Source of the DNA: Polyangium mundeleinium
Lineage (GTDB): Bacteria; Myxococcota_A; Polyangia; Polyangiales; Polyangiaceae
Direction of reading: 5' to 3'
Assembly: GCF_028369105.1 (NCBI RefSeq)
Contig: NZ_JAQNDO010000001.1
Coordinates: 4,556,501-4,620,500, forward strand
Length of the DNA: 64,000 nt
Part shown: positions 56,434 through 64,000 of the stretch, piece by piece
Position numbering within the stretch: the first letter of the stretch is position 1
How the letters are laid out: each line of letters begins with the position of its first letter
Notes under the pieces: model-generated
Seen by the model: only the letters and a program-made list of their open reading frames with translations
Databases searched by the model: none
Told to the model about the DNA's origin: nothing
Translations under genes and position numbers: made by a program

Positions 56434-57606
56434 TCAGGCCGCCTTCTTCACGAGCTCGGTCCCGGGCGTGTACACGTACCCCGCCGCGACGGTTTGGCTG
56501 GGCGAACCCGCGGCGTTGATTTGCCGGTTGTAGGCGATCGAGGGGGAATCCGGGGGCACCTGGCCCACCGGGACGAACTGGGTCCCCACGCTGCGCAGGT
56601 GCACCTCGTTCTTCAGCACCTGCCGCACGTAGTCGCGGTGGCTCATGTATTTGATGCGATCCGGCAGGCTCGTCGGGATGATCTCGAACGGATCACGGTT
56701 CTCGACGCGCCGGAAGAGATCCATCACGTGGTTCAGGTGGCCGAGCTCGTAGGCCACCATGCGCTCCCAGAGGGCTTTGAGCCGCGCGTTCGACTCCTGC
56801 TCCATGCAGGCGAGGTAGTTCCAGACCTCCGTGCACTCGTGCAGCAGCCATTTCTCCATCCACGTCTCGTTCGGGTCGATCATCGCCTCGTATTGCGTGA
56901 CGTGTTGCTCCTCGATGTGCGCGATCTCCGCATAAAGCAGGCGCGCCACCGGGTCGGAGAAGAGCGGGCCGATGTTCTGGTAGTAGTTCTGCGTCTGCTG
57001 CTCGCCCGCCATGATCGTCAGCGACACGAGCTTCGTGATCGGCGCGGCCGTCGTGCGATCGTAGGGCTCGCGCAAATCATCGAGCGGATGGCGGTGCTCG
57101 ACCACCGTGGGCCGGCCCGGCAGCACGTCGGTGTACGATTGCAGGATGGCGTTCGCGTCCTTGCCTTCGAGCCGATCGAGCAGCGCGGAATATCGATAAA
57201 GGTGGTCGAAGTCTTCGAGGAGCCCGAAGCGCAGGACCTGCGCGACGTACGGGTCGGGCTCGAGGAGCGCGAGGCTCGCGGTCACCTCGATGGCGACCTG
57301 CTCGTAGGCGATCGTGGTCTCGAGCGGCGATTGATCCGCCGGCAGGAGCCAATTGACGAGCACCTGCTGGTGCGTCTCGATGCGCCGGACGCGCGCGAGA
57401 TCGGCGCGCATCGGCGCGTTCATGCGGGCGAAGGCGTGCTGGAAGCGGTTTGCCTCCATTTCCAAGCCGTTCATGAGGATGATGCGCAGGCGCGTGAACG
57501 CGTCGTCGTTCAGCTTGCTGATCGGCTCGCGCACCATGTCGCGCCAGGTGAAGTCTTCCTGGGCGTCGAGGGCCACGCCTTTTTCCTTCGTGAGGTCGAG
57601 TGCCAC
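56434..57606 (-). CDS. Ferritin-like protein 2 (large, two-bundle)
   Basis: 390 residues from GTG 57606, with GGGGAGGAG just upstream. The helical protein carries several ExxH or E/H-rich helices: 'NGLEMEANRFQHAF', 'LEDFDHLYR', 'YAEIAHIEEQHVTQYE' and 'YELGHLNHVMDLF'. These could make two diiron sites, implying a duplicated ferritin-like bundle. A conserved C-terminal arm ('YMSHRDYVRQVLKNEVHLRS') follows. I do not know a named family. It is co-transcribed with ferritin-like protein 1 and divergent from ferritin-like protein 3, so the trio is probably regulated together. Confidence 0.72.
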   Translation of the reverse strand: MALDLTKEKGVALDAQEDFTWRDMVREPISKLNDDAFTRLRIILMNGLEMEANRFQHAFARMNAPMRADLARVRRIETHQQVLVNWLLPADQSPLETTIAYEQVAIEVTASLALLEPDPYVAQVLRFGLLEDFDHLYRYSALLDRLEGKDANAILQSYTDVLPGRPTVVEHRHPLDDLREPYDRTTAAPITKLVSLTIMAGEQQTQNYYQNIGPLFSDPVARLLYAEIAHIEEQHVTQYEAMIDPNETWMEKWLLHECTEVWNYLACMEQESNARLKALWERMVAYELGHLNHVMDLFRRVENRDPFEIIPTSLPDRIKYMSHRDYVRQVLKNEVHLRSVGTQFVPVGQVPPDSPSIAYNRQINAAGSPSQTVAAGYVYTPGTELVKKAA

Positions 57607-57854
57607 GATACTCCTCCCCGTTCGGTTCCTCCGCGATGGATGGCTCGAGGATCGGCCGCCGCACGGTCGCCGTCCGTCCCGCATCGCTTGCAAGAAGCGT
57701 GGCGTTCATTGCGTCCGGACCCGAATGGGTTTGTCGAACGAGCAGACGCTGCACGCCGCGGGCGAAAGCTTCCCGCCGCGGGGGCTCGACGTCGCGCACA
57801 TTCGTCCCCCATGGATAGGCCGAGCCTGGAAGGGCCCCGAGGAGGGAGTTTTCC
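57607..57854. promoter_or_regulatory. 248-bp shared regulatory region between divergent ferritin-like genes
   Basis: The gap separates ferritin-like gene 2 (minus) from gene 3 (plus), so it should hold both promoters. I see no Fur-box-like or OxyR-like palindrome by eye. ORFs across it lack coding bias. It ends in GAGGAGGGAG, the ribosome site for the plus-strand gene. Confidence 0.45.
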
Positions 57855-58307
57855 ATGGATAACCGCGAAGTGTGCGAAAAGCTGAACAAACTGATCAAGC
57901 TCGACGTGGACGCGGTGCATGCGTACAAGCAGGCGATCGACGCCTGCACGATGGAGGACCTCCGGAGCAATCTGGAGCGGTTCCAGGAGGACCATCAGCG
58001 GCACATCCGGGACCTCTCGCAGCAGGTGCGGGCCTGCGGCGGCGAGCCGGAGGTGGAGACGTCCTGGGCCGGGTTCCTGATCGAGGGCTTCACGGCCATC
58101 ACGGCGCAGGGCGATCACAGCGCGCTCCTCGCGATGCGGGGGAACGAGGAGCTGACGAACCGCACGTACGAGGCGGCGCTGAACGTGGCCGACCTGCCGA
58201 CGCAGGTGCGCTCGCTCCTGGAGAGAAACTTCTCCGACGAGCAGCGGCACCTCGCGTGGATCAAGGATCAGCTCAACATGCGCGTTTGGGAGAGGAAGGC
58301 GGCCTAA
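57855..58307 (+). CDS. DUF2383/PA2169-type ferritin-like protein 3
   Basis: 150 residues. A four-helix bundle has 'LNKLIKLDVDAVHAYKQAID', 'FQEDHQRHIRDLSQQV', 'ALLAMRGNEELTNRTYEAAL' and 'NFSDEQRHLAWIKDQL'. The E/D-xx-H pairs match the PA2169 family (DUF2383) of ferritin-like proteins. The length is normal for the family. It is the third ferritin-like gene in 2.7 kb. It is followed by a good intrinsic terminator at 58335. Confidence 0.85.
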   Translation: MDNREVCEKLNKLIKLDVDAVHAYKQAIDACTMEDLRSNLERFQEDHQRHIRDLSQQVRACGGEPEVETSWAGFLIEGFTAITAQGDHSALLAMRGNEELTNRTYEAALNVADLPTQVRSLLERNFSDEQRHLAWIKDQLNMRVWERKAA

Positions 58308-58334
58308 GAGGACCGCTCCCCGCGAGCGAACCAG

Positions 58335-58377
58335 ACCCCGCCCGCACGTCGTGTGTGTGGCGGGGTTTCGTTTTGTT
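58335..58377 (+). terminator. Intrinsic terminator after ferritin-like gene 3
   Basis: ACCCCGCC (58335-58342) pairs with GGCGGGGT (58359-58366) across a 16-nt loop, followed by the T-rich TTCGTTTTGTT. This is the most classical intrinsic terminator seen in the window, about 28 nt beyond the stop codon. Confidence 0.8.
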
Positions 58378-58393
58378 GTATGATCTTCCGCCG

Positions 58394-60025
58394 ATGGAGC
58401 CGAAGACGCAGCGGGGGTTCGAGGCGCAGGGCGCCGCAGGCGACCCGGAGCCCCGAGCGTTGGTGGAGATTCAGCTCGGCCACATGTGCAACAACCGTTG
58501 CGTCTTCTGCGTCAGCGGCCAGGAGACGGCGCTCGGCCGCGCGAGGCCCCTGCCGCTCGCGCCGATCCTGGAGCAGATCCGGGCCGCGCGCGCGGCCGGG
58601 CACGCGAAGATCACGCTGCTCGGCGGCGAGCCCACCTTGCAGCCTGCGTTCCTCGACGTGGTGCGCGAGAGCGTCGCGCTCGGCTTCGAGGAGATCGTGA
58701 TCTTCACGAACGGCGTGAAGACCGCCCGCGCCGCGTTCGTGGACGAGATCCTCGCGACAGGCGGGAATTTCACGTTCCGCTTCTCGATCCAGGGCGCGAC
58801 GGAGGAGGCGCACGAGCGCACGACGCGCAAAGACGGATCGTTCGCCCGCATCGTGCAGTCGATGCGGCACGTGCAGGCGCGGGGACAGCGGCTCACCGTG
58901 AACATGTGTGTCGTCCAGTCGAACCACGAATCGGTGGACGTGTTCCCGGATCTCCTCCTGCCGCTCGGGGCCTCGCAGCTCCACCTCGACATGGTGCGGC
59001 CGCTCGACGCGGGCGTGCGCACGCAGGAGGAGTTCGCGGCGATGATCCCGCGGTACCGGAGCCTCGTCGGCCCCCTCGGGCGGATGGTCCGCGGCTTCCC
59101 CGAGGGGTTCGACGTCAACATCGGAAACCTCCCGTATTGCGTCGCGCCCGAGCTCGCGCCCTTCATCCACCACGACGGCGAAAAGACGATGACGATCGCC
59201 GTCGACGGAGAAAAGACGCTCAGCAAGCCCTGGGACAAGTACCTCGTCAAGCGGCGGGACAAATCGAAGCCCGCGGGCTGCGCGGCGTGTGTCTTCGACG
59301 GGCGCTGCAATGGCATCTTCGAGACCTATCGGGAGATGTACGGCGACGAGGAGTTCGTCCCCGTGACGCCCGAGCGCATGTCTGAAGCCGATCCCGGCCG
59401 AAAACTCTTTTCGGTGCACGCGCGGGCGCTCGTCGCGCGGGCGTTCGCGGGGTTCGTCCCGCCCGCTCCATTTTCGCGTGCCCTGCTCACGGAGCTCGGC
59501 GAGCGCGTGGTCGAGGTGCGGCTCGAAGGCGACGAGAGCCTCGTGGTCACGCTCCGGCCCCGGGCCGAAGGCGACGGGATCGCGGCGACGGATTGGTTTT
59601 CCGTGGGGATCACGGGCGCGCCGGCGGATCGCGCGGCGGCATGCGCGGGGATCCTCGCGATCGGGGAGAGGTTGTCCCGGCACGTCACGTTCGTGCATCC
59701 GATCGGGGAGGACGCGGCGCTTCCGCTTTTGCGGTCCGTGGGGGCGCGGCTCCAGCTCTTGCGGCGGCGTGCGCCGTTCGGCGCCCTCGCGTGGAAGGAC
59801 GTGCGCGTCTTGCAGGAGGGGCGGCGCGCCGAGCTCGGGTTCGAGGCGCCGTCGGGGGAGCGCGCCTGGGTTTGGCTGGGTGAAACCCACGGAAAACCCG
59901 TGGGCGGGTATCGGGTCGGGGAGGGGGAGCCTTCGGCCGAGGTCATCGAGGGGCTGCGGGCCGTGCTCGGGGCGCTCGCGCCCGCCGGCGCGGGCCCGCG
60001 GGCCCCGTCGGCTTCGCGGGCTTGA
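58394..60025 (+). CDS. Radical SAM protein
   Basis: 543 residues. The 4Fe-4S/SAM motif is 'CNNRCVFC' (CxxxCxxC) at about 37-44, with 'LLGGEPTLQP' as the SAM-binding GGE loop and 'IFTNGVK' and 'FRFSIQGATEEAHER' as later barrel strands. 'CAACVFDGRCNG' near residue 300 is a SPASM-like second Cys cluster. The C-terminal 200 residues are unusual and Cys-poor, with no family recognised. Radical SAM/SPASM proteins often modify peptides; the very short gene downstream (79 residues) could be a substrate, but it lacks a Cys-rich or leader-like core, so this is speculative. ATG 58394 is the first good start after the terminator. Confidence 0.88.
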   Translation: MEPKTQRGFEAQGAAGDPEPRALVEIQLGHMCNNRCVFCVSGQETALGRARPLPLAPILEQIRAARAAGHAKITLLGGEPTLQPAFLDVVRESVALGFEEIVIFTNGVKTARAAFVDEILATGGNFTFRFSIQGATEEAHERTTRKDGSFARIVQSMRHVQARGQRLTVNMCVVQSNHESVDVFPDLLLPLGASQLHLDMVRPLDAGVRTQEEFAAMIPRYRSLVGPLGRMVRGFPEGFDVNIGNLPYCVAPELAPFIHHDGEKTMTIAVDGEKTLSKPWDKYLVKRRDKSKPAGCAACVFDGRCNGIFETYREMYGDEEFVPVTPERMSEADPGRKLFSVHARALVARAFAGFVPPAPFSRALLTELGERVVEVRLEGDESLVVTLRPRAEGDGIAATDWFSVGITGAPADRAAACAGILAIGERLSRHVTFVHPIGEDAALPLLRSVGARLQLLRRRAPFGALAWKDVRVLQEGRRAELGFEAPSGERAWVWLGETHGKPVGGYRVGEGEPSAEVIEGLRAVLGALAPAGAGPRAPSASRA

Positions 60026-60103
60026 CGTGGCTTGACGTTCCTCGAGGGCGGACGGCTAGCGTTTCGTCCACGCTGGCCCCATGGGGACGCTCTGGAGGGC
60101 ATC

Positions 60104-60343
60104 ATGGCGAAGGACCAACCTTGGCCTTTTGATCGGGGCGACGCCGGGACCGTGCAGCCACGGACGCAGGAGGGCGTGCCCGGCGTTCGGCGCGGGCCCG
60201 TGGGGGACGAGGGCGGCGCGGGTTCGTACCCCGGCGGCCCGACGTACTCCGAGGGGACGGCGCTGGAGGAGGGCCCGAACCCCGAGGCATGGGTGCCCCC
60301 GACCGAGCAGATCAGCGGGCCGCCCACGGAACCGACCGATTAA
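60104..60343 (+). CDS. Small acidic hypothetical protein
   Basis: 79 residues from ATG 60104, with CTGGAGGGC upstream. It is rich in Gly, Pro, Glu and Thr ('EGGAGSYPGGPTYSEGTALEE'-type composition) and likely disordered. No Cys, signal peptide or TM. It ends with TAA at 60341-60343, overlapping the stop of the convergent gene by 4 bp. It sits 78 bp after the radical SAM gene on the same strand and may be co-transcribed. No function is assigned. Confidence 0.6.
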   Translation: MAKDQPWPFDRGDAGTVQPRTQEGVPGVRRGPVGDEGGAGSYPGGPTYSEGTALEEGPNPEAWVPPTEQISGPPTEPTD

Positions 60344-60786
60344 CGGGAGCCTTGGCACCCTTCCATCCGCAAGGCGGCGGTCTGCCCATCGATTTCGAGT
60401 TTGACCGACTCGTAATCGATCGCGGCCACGCGCTCCTCCGCGTTGCAGCCCATCCGCCCCTCCAGCACGAGCGTGTAGGTGACGGATCGGCCGCCGTTGT
60501 CGGGGATCCGCTCCTCGACTTCGAGGGTATCGCCGCGCTTCTCGTCCGCCTTCCCCTCGCTGTCCTCGGCCCTGCACGCGACCATCACCGCGGCGCTCGC
60601 GCGCACCGTCACGGTCTGGCCGCTCTGGTTGCGCAGGCGGAGCGAGACCATCGCATTTTCGCCCGTGCACCGGGCGACGGACTCGGAGGCGACCTCGACG
60701 CTTTTCTTCGGTTCGGCGATGGCGTCCGTCGTGGCGAGCGAGAGCGGGACGAGGAGCAGCAGCGTGCGCTCGAGGGTCCTTTTCAC
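60340..60786 (-). CDS. Small exported protein, unknown function
   Basis: 148 residues from GTG 60786, which has AAAAGGAG upstream. The signal peptide ends near 'TTDAIAEP'. The mature part is a single beta-sandwich-like domain with four Cys ('ARCTGENAMVSLRLRNQSGQ', 'VMVACRAEDSEG', 'GRMGCNAEERVAAIDY', 'MEGCQGSR'), probably two disulphides. The layout resembles a small immunoglobulin-like periplasmic domain. No close family is recognised. Its stop overlaps that of the convergent 79-residue gene. Confidence 0.72.
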   Translation of the reverse strand: MKRTLERTLLLLVPLSLATTDAIAEPKKSVEVASESVARCTGENAMVSLRLRNQSGQTVTVRASAAVMVACRAEDSEGKADEKRGDTLEVEERIPDNGGRSVTYTLVLEGRMGCNAEERVAAIDYESVKLEIDGQTAALRMEGCQGSR

Positions 60787-61129
60787 GGGGGAGGCTCCTT
60801 TTCGAAGAGGAAGGCCGTACGCGTAGGGTCGCGGCGGTAGGCCGGGGGCGCGGGGCCGAGCGAGAAAGGAATGCCCGGAGAGCGCCATGCCGGAGCACGT
60901 ATGCAAAGGATTTGCCGAAGAAGCTGGAAGAGCGCGCCGCACGAGAATGCCCCGGGCGCGCGCCGCCGGCGCAGGGAAAGACCTCGGGATCCGAGGGGAG
61001 CGCTCGACGGCGATACCCGCCCCTCCGGGCGCGCGTTTGCATTGGTTTTGACGGGTCGTGTGAGGTGGCGGGGCCCGGGGGGGCGGTCCAAGCTCCGACA
61101 ACGGGGCCCGAGAGCGCGAGGGAAACGGA
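60787..61129. other. 343-bp divergent intergenic region
   Basis: It lies between the exported-protein gene (minus) and the acyltransferase gene (plus). I see no strong hairpin, repeat or operator. Several ORFs cross it in all frames with Arg-rich, non-protein-like translations, typical of GC-rich shadow frames. It probably holds two promoters. Confidence 0.45.
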
Positions 61130-62275
61130 ATGCGAGACGTCGAGCTACGGCAGAAGCCTTCCGCGAGCGCGGACGAAATCGGCCGCGCTGCGATCTCCAC
61201 GCAGCGCCTCGCGGGGGCGCGAGCGCTCTCGCAGGTCAAAGAGACGTGGGCCGCGCTCGACGCGCTCCAGGACACCCCGATGCAGCAAAGCCTCTGGACG
61301 GAGAGCTGGCTCTCGGCGAGCGGTGTGTCCGATCGATTGCGTGTCCTCGTGGCGACGTCGTCGCGCGAATCGACCGCGATTGCGGCGCTCGTCCATCACG
61401 GCGGGCGTTCGCCCTCGCTCATGCCCGCCGGGGCGATCGAGCTCGGCGAGCCCGTGGATCTGTCCCGCGTCGGGCCGCGGGCGCTCGGGGCGCTTTGCCA
61501 GGCGCTCGCCCGCGGGCCCTGGCCGGTGCACCTGCCGCGCATGCTCGCCACGTCGCCCACGATCGCGGCCTTCCAGCAGGCCTACCGCAGGCGCGGCCTC
61601 GTCCGCGTCGGCCCCGCGAAGCCGTGCCCGTTCCTCTCGCTCGACGCGTCCTGGGCCGAGCCCGAGCGCCACCTCTCGCCCCGCAGGCGCCAGGATCTGC
61701 GCCGCGCCGAGCGGCAAGCCGAGCGCCTCGGCAAGGTCGTGTATTCGTTCCTTTCGCCCGCGCCCGAGGAAGCGGCCGCGGTCCTCGACGAGGCCTTCCG
61801 CGTGGAGGCCGCCGGCTGGAAGGGCCGCGAAGGCACCGCGATGTCGTCCGACCCGGTCGTCGGCACGTTTTTCAGGACGTACGCCCTCGCCGCCGCACAC
61901 CGCGGCATCCTGCGCGTCGCGCTCCTCCGTATCGGCGGGCGAGGCGCGGCGATGCAGCTCGCGGTGGAGCATGCCGGACGTCATTGGCTGCTCAAGATCG
62001 GCTATGACGAATCGTTCCGGCAGGCGTCGCCGGGCATCTTGCTCCTCCGCGAGAGCCTGCGCCGCGCGGCGACGGAAAATCTTTCGACGTACGAATTTCT
62101 CGGCGGCGTCGCGCCGTGGATCAAGCCCTGGACGAGCGAGGAGCGCGCCACGGTTTCGCTCAGCGCGTATCCGATGAGCCTCGCGAGCGCGTCCGCGCTC
62201 TCGCGCCAGGCGGTCGCGCGCATGCTCCGGACATTGAGGAGGCAATGGCAATGGCTGACACGATCCGAGGTCTGA
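61130..62275 (+). CDS. GNAT/CelD-BcsL-type acyltransferase (FemAB-like fold)
   Basis: 381 residues. The first half has 'LQDTPMQQSLWTESWLSAS' and 'VLVATSSRESTAIAALVHHG', the start of the double-GNAT layout seen in CelD/BcsL and FemAB proteins. The second half contains 'SPRRRQDLRRAERQAERLG', 'DEAFRVEAAGWKGREGTAM' and 'LLKIGYDESFRQASPGILLL', the last being the characteristic motif of the family. These enzymes acylate cell-wall peptides or extracellular polysaccharides. Start ATG 61130 follows GAGGGAAACGG. It overlaps the PRODH-like gene by 25 bp, so the two are in one operon. Confidence 0.85.
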   Translation: MRDVELRQKPSASADEIGRAAISTQRLAGARALSQVKETWAALDALQDTPMQQSLWTESWLSASGVSDRLRVLVATSSRESTAIAALVHHGGRSPSLMPAGAIELGEPVDLSRVGPRALGALCQALARGPWPVHLPRMLATSPTIAAFQQAYRRRGLVRVGPAKPCPFLSLDASWAEPERHLSPRRRQDLRRAERQAERLGKVVYSFLSPAPEEAAAVLDEAFRVEAAGWKGREGTAMSSDPVVGTFFRTYALAAAHRGILRVALLRIGGRGAAMQLAVEHAGRHWLLKIGYDESFRQASPGILLLRESLRRAATENLSTYEFLGGVAPWIKPWTSEERATVSLSAYPMSLASASALSRQAVARMLRTLRRQWQWLTRSEV

Positions 62276-63150
62276 AGCAGGCCGCGCTCGCGGCGTGGGA
62301 GCCGATCGCGCGGCGCGCCGGGCGGTCGTACATCGCGGGGCCGCGGATCACGGACGCCCTCTCGTTGAGCCGCGGGTTCTGGGACGCGGGCATGGGCGTC
62401 GTCGTTTGTTTCTGGAACGCGGAGAAGACGTCCCCGCGGATCGTGGCGAACCGCTCGCTCGCCACGCTGGAGGCATTCGCGGAGGCGGACGGAGACCATT
62501 ACCTCGCGATCAAGGCCCCGGCGCTCGGGTTCTCGCGGGATCTCGTCGGGGAGATCGTGGCGCGCGCGGCGCTCTCGTCCGCGCGGGTGCATTTCGACGC
62601 GCAGCGGCCGGAGGCCGTCGAGAAGACGCGGGCGCTCGCGGAGAGCGTCATGGGCGGGGGGACGCCCATCGGATTCACCTTGCCCGGGCGATTCGCGCGG
62701 AGCGTGCGGGACGCGGCGTGGGCGGCGCGGCGGAACGTGCCTGTGCGCGTCGTGAAGGGGCAGGTGGCGGATCCGGCGGCGCCCGATCTCGATCCGCGGG
62801 CGGGCTTTCTTTCCGTGATCGACGCGCTCGCGGGCAAGGCGCGGCACGTGGGGGTGGCCTCGCACGACGCGCCGCTCGTGCGCAAGGCGCTCCAGCGGCT
62901 CGTCGCGAACGGGACGCCGTGTGAGCTCGAATTGCTCCTCGGATGGCCGTTCGGGCCGGTCTTGCGGGAGGCGCGCACGTTCGGCGTCCCGGTGCGCGTG
63001 TACGTGCCGTTCGGCGAGGCCCGCGTGCCGTACCATTTCACGGAGGCGCGGCAGAATCCGCGTATCTTCGCCTGGCTCGCCCGGGACCTCTGGCGCGCTT
63101 CGCCTGCGCCGCGGGCGAAGGGGTCGGGGTGGACTAGCGCCCCTGCTTGA
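62251..63150 (+). CDS. Proline dehydrogenase-like flavoprotein
   Basis: 299 residues from ATG 62251, 8 nt after AGGAGG (ATG 62245 is too close). A TIM-barrel layout with 'YLAIKAPALGFS', 'FTLPGRFARSVRDA', 'VPVRVVKGQVADP' and 'HVGVASHDAPLVRKAL' resembles the PRODH/PutA catalytic barrel, with the C-terminal 'VRVYVPFGEARVPYHF' near the expected active-site strand (PRODH has YxxRR here). The classical 'RR' pair is missing, so proline may not be the substrate. It overlaps the convergent SDR gene end by 17 bp. It may act on an amino acid or precursor related to the upstream acyltransferase. Confidence 0.75.
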   Translation: MADTIRGLKQAALAAWEPIARRAGRSYIAGPRITDALSLSRGFWDAGMGVVVCFWNAEKTSPRIVANRSLATLEAFAEADGDHYLAIKAPALGFSRDLVGEIVARAALSSARVHFDAQRPEAVEKTRALAESVMGGGTPIGFTLPGRFARSVRDAAWAARRNVPVRVVKGQVADPAAPDLDPRAGFLSVIDALAGKARHVGVASHDAPLVRKALQRLVANGTPCELELLLGWPFGPVLREARTFGVPVRVYVPFGEARVPYHFTEARQNPRIFAWLARDLWRASPAPRAKGSGWTSAPA

Positions 63151-63946
63151 TTCGTTCCTGCGCTTCGCGGCCTTTTTTCGTGAGGATCGGTTCGAGCCAG
63201 CGCGAAGCGGCCGGCGCCGTGTTCGCCGCGCGCGCCATCATCCCGCGGCCGAGCGGCAAGGTGATTTCGAGCGGGCGCTTCGGTAAGACCTCGGTGAGGA
63301 GCGCGCGCTCGACGTCCTCGACGGTGAGCGCACGCGGGCCGGAGAAGGTCATCGCGGCTTCCTCGTGGTCGACCTGCAAATCGAGCATGGGCGTCTGCAC
63401 GGCGTCGGGCATGACGAGCGTCACGGCGATGTCGTGGCGGACGAGCTCCATCGCGGCGGCCAGCGTGAATCCGCGCACGGCGAATTTCGACGCGGCGTAG
63501 AGCGAGAGCCCCGGCACGGGCGCGAGCGACGCGAGCGAGCCGATGTTCACGATGTGCCCGCCGCGTCCCCGCGCAATCATCCGCACCGCGGCCGCGCGCG
63601 TGCCGAGCACCGTGCCTTTTACGTTGACGTCGAGGTGGAAATCGACGTCCGCGGGCCCGAGATCCGGGACCCAGCCGGGCTTCAGCACGCCCGCGATGTT
63701 CATCACGACGTCGAGCCCGCCGCCCTCCCGCTCGGCGAGATCGAGCGCCGCTTCCCAGTCCGCAGCCTCGCGCACGTCGAGCCGGACGAGACGCACGTTC
63801 GTCCCCCACGCGCCTTCCGCGGCGCGTTTCTCCAGGGCGGCGAGGTCCACGTCGGTCGCAACGACGGTGTCACCGCGGCGCGCAAAGACCCCCGTCATGT
63901 GCGCGCCGATCCCACTCGCAGAGCCAGTCAAAACCAGGACGGTCAT
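63134..63946 (-). CDS. Short-chain dehydrogenase/reductase
   Basis: 270 residues from ATG 63946 (a start 2 codons earlier at 63952 is also possible). It is a classical SDR: 'TGSASGIGAHM' (NAD(P)-binding), 'ATDVDLAAL' (acidic residue after the second strand, favouring NAD), 'VVMNIAGVL', the Ser in 'IVNIGSLAS', and 'YAASKFAVRG' (catalytic Tyr/Lys). AAGGAG lies 7 nt upstream of 63946. Directly 5' of that ribosome site is the second copy of the 25-nt hairpin. The end is convergent with the PRODH-like gene (17-bp overlap). Confidence 0.92.
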   Translation of the reverse strand: MTVLVLTGSASGIGAHMTGVFARRGDTVVATDVDLAALEKRAAEGAWGTNVRLVRLDVREAADWEAALDLAEREGGGLDVVMNIAGVLKPGWVPDLGPADVDFHLDVNVKGTVLGTRAAAVRMIARGRGGHIVNIGSLASLAPVPGLSLYAASKFAVRGFTLAAAMELVRHDIAVTLVMPDAVQTPMLDLQVDHEEAAMTFSGPRALTVEDVERALLTEVLPKRPLEITLPLGRGMMARAANTAPAASRWLEPILTKKGREAQERIKQGR

Positions 63947-63964
63947 CGTCATTCTCCTTGTCCC

Positions 63965-63989
63965 GAGGGGGACGCCTCGCGTCCCCCTC
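63965..63989. repeat. Perfect 25-nt hairpin, copy 2
   Basis: Identical to 281-305, including several flanking bases (GTCCC before, TCG after). Here it lies immediately upstream of the SDR ribosome site on the minus strand, so it would form a strong stem-loop in the mRNA leader or end the transcript of the next gene. Two copies at the window edges suggest a dispersed palindromic element of the genome. Confidence 0.75.
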
Positions 63990-64000
63990 TCGCCCGGGCA

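Overview
This is a very GC-rich window with almost no spare sequence. It looks like a chromosome segment of a myxobacterium (Myxococcota, most likely the Polyangiales/Sorangium side). The signs are four Hanks-type Ser/Thr kinases in 64 kb with Pro/Ala tails, TPRs or membrane domains; many lipoproteins with Gly-rich, Ser-rich or 'NCGACG' Cys-rich spacers; a STAND ATPase regulator; PEGA and RCC1 proteins; and third codon positions that are nearly all G or C. No tRNA, rRNA, CRISPR array, transposase or integrase was seen. Function calls rest on motifs read by eye, not on database searches.

Layout. 1-7.4 kb: tail of a probable beta-lactamase-family protein, a DUF3160 lipoprotein, a histidine kinase, a 43-bp tandem array, a lipoprotein with a toxin-like C-terminus coupled to an RraB-like probable immunity gene, and two small membrane proteins. 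7.4-14.7 kb: a cytochrome P450 facing an MDR oxidoreductase, then a complete MacA/MacB/TolC-type efflux operon. 14.7-21 kb: an unknown protein, then an operon of a PHP-domain lipoprotein, EutA and a natural EutB-EutC fusion, with no microcompartment genes. 21-27 kb (mostly minus strand): a lipoprotein, a WGR/beta-propeller protein, an ABC1/UbiB kinase, a HugZ-like flavin-binding protein and an ECF sigma factor coupled to an anti-sigma-like membrane protein. 27.3-31.3 kb: a frameshifted trypsin-like protease, the 3' relic of a second sigma factor, a sensor Ser/Thr kinase and a second 43-bp array.

31.3-36.3 kb (minus strand): a Ser-rich lipoprotein, then an overlapping three-gene operon (AAA_21/OLD-like ATPase, TOPRIM-like protein, myxobacterial small protein) and an AsmA-like protein. 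36.4-45.5 kb: a kinase-TPR protein, a STAND-TPR-winged-helix regulator and a Cys-rich/RCC1 lipoprotein. 45.5-47 kb: an SDR-MarR operon behind a duplicated MarR-type operator. 47.8-55.7 kb: two kinases, an RsbR/STAS protein, a transglutaminase-TPR lipoprotein, a Gly-repeat lipoprotein and a PEGA protein. 55.7-58.3 kb: three ferritin-like proteins. 58.4-64 kb: a radical SAM protein, small proteins, a GNAT/CelD acyltransferase, a PRODH-like protein and an SDR.

The two best candidates for under-described biology are the lipoprotein toxin/RraB-like immunity pair (4.8-6.6 kb), which has the architecture of the myxobacterial SitA/SitI outer-membrane-exchange toxins, and the ATPase/TOPRIM-like operon (32.5-35.0 kb), which resembles two-component OLD-type defence modules. 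Also notable are two unrelated minisatellites sharing a 43-bp period, and a perfect 25-nt hairpin duplicated at the two window edges.
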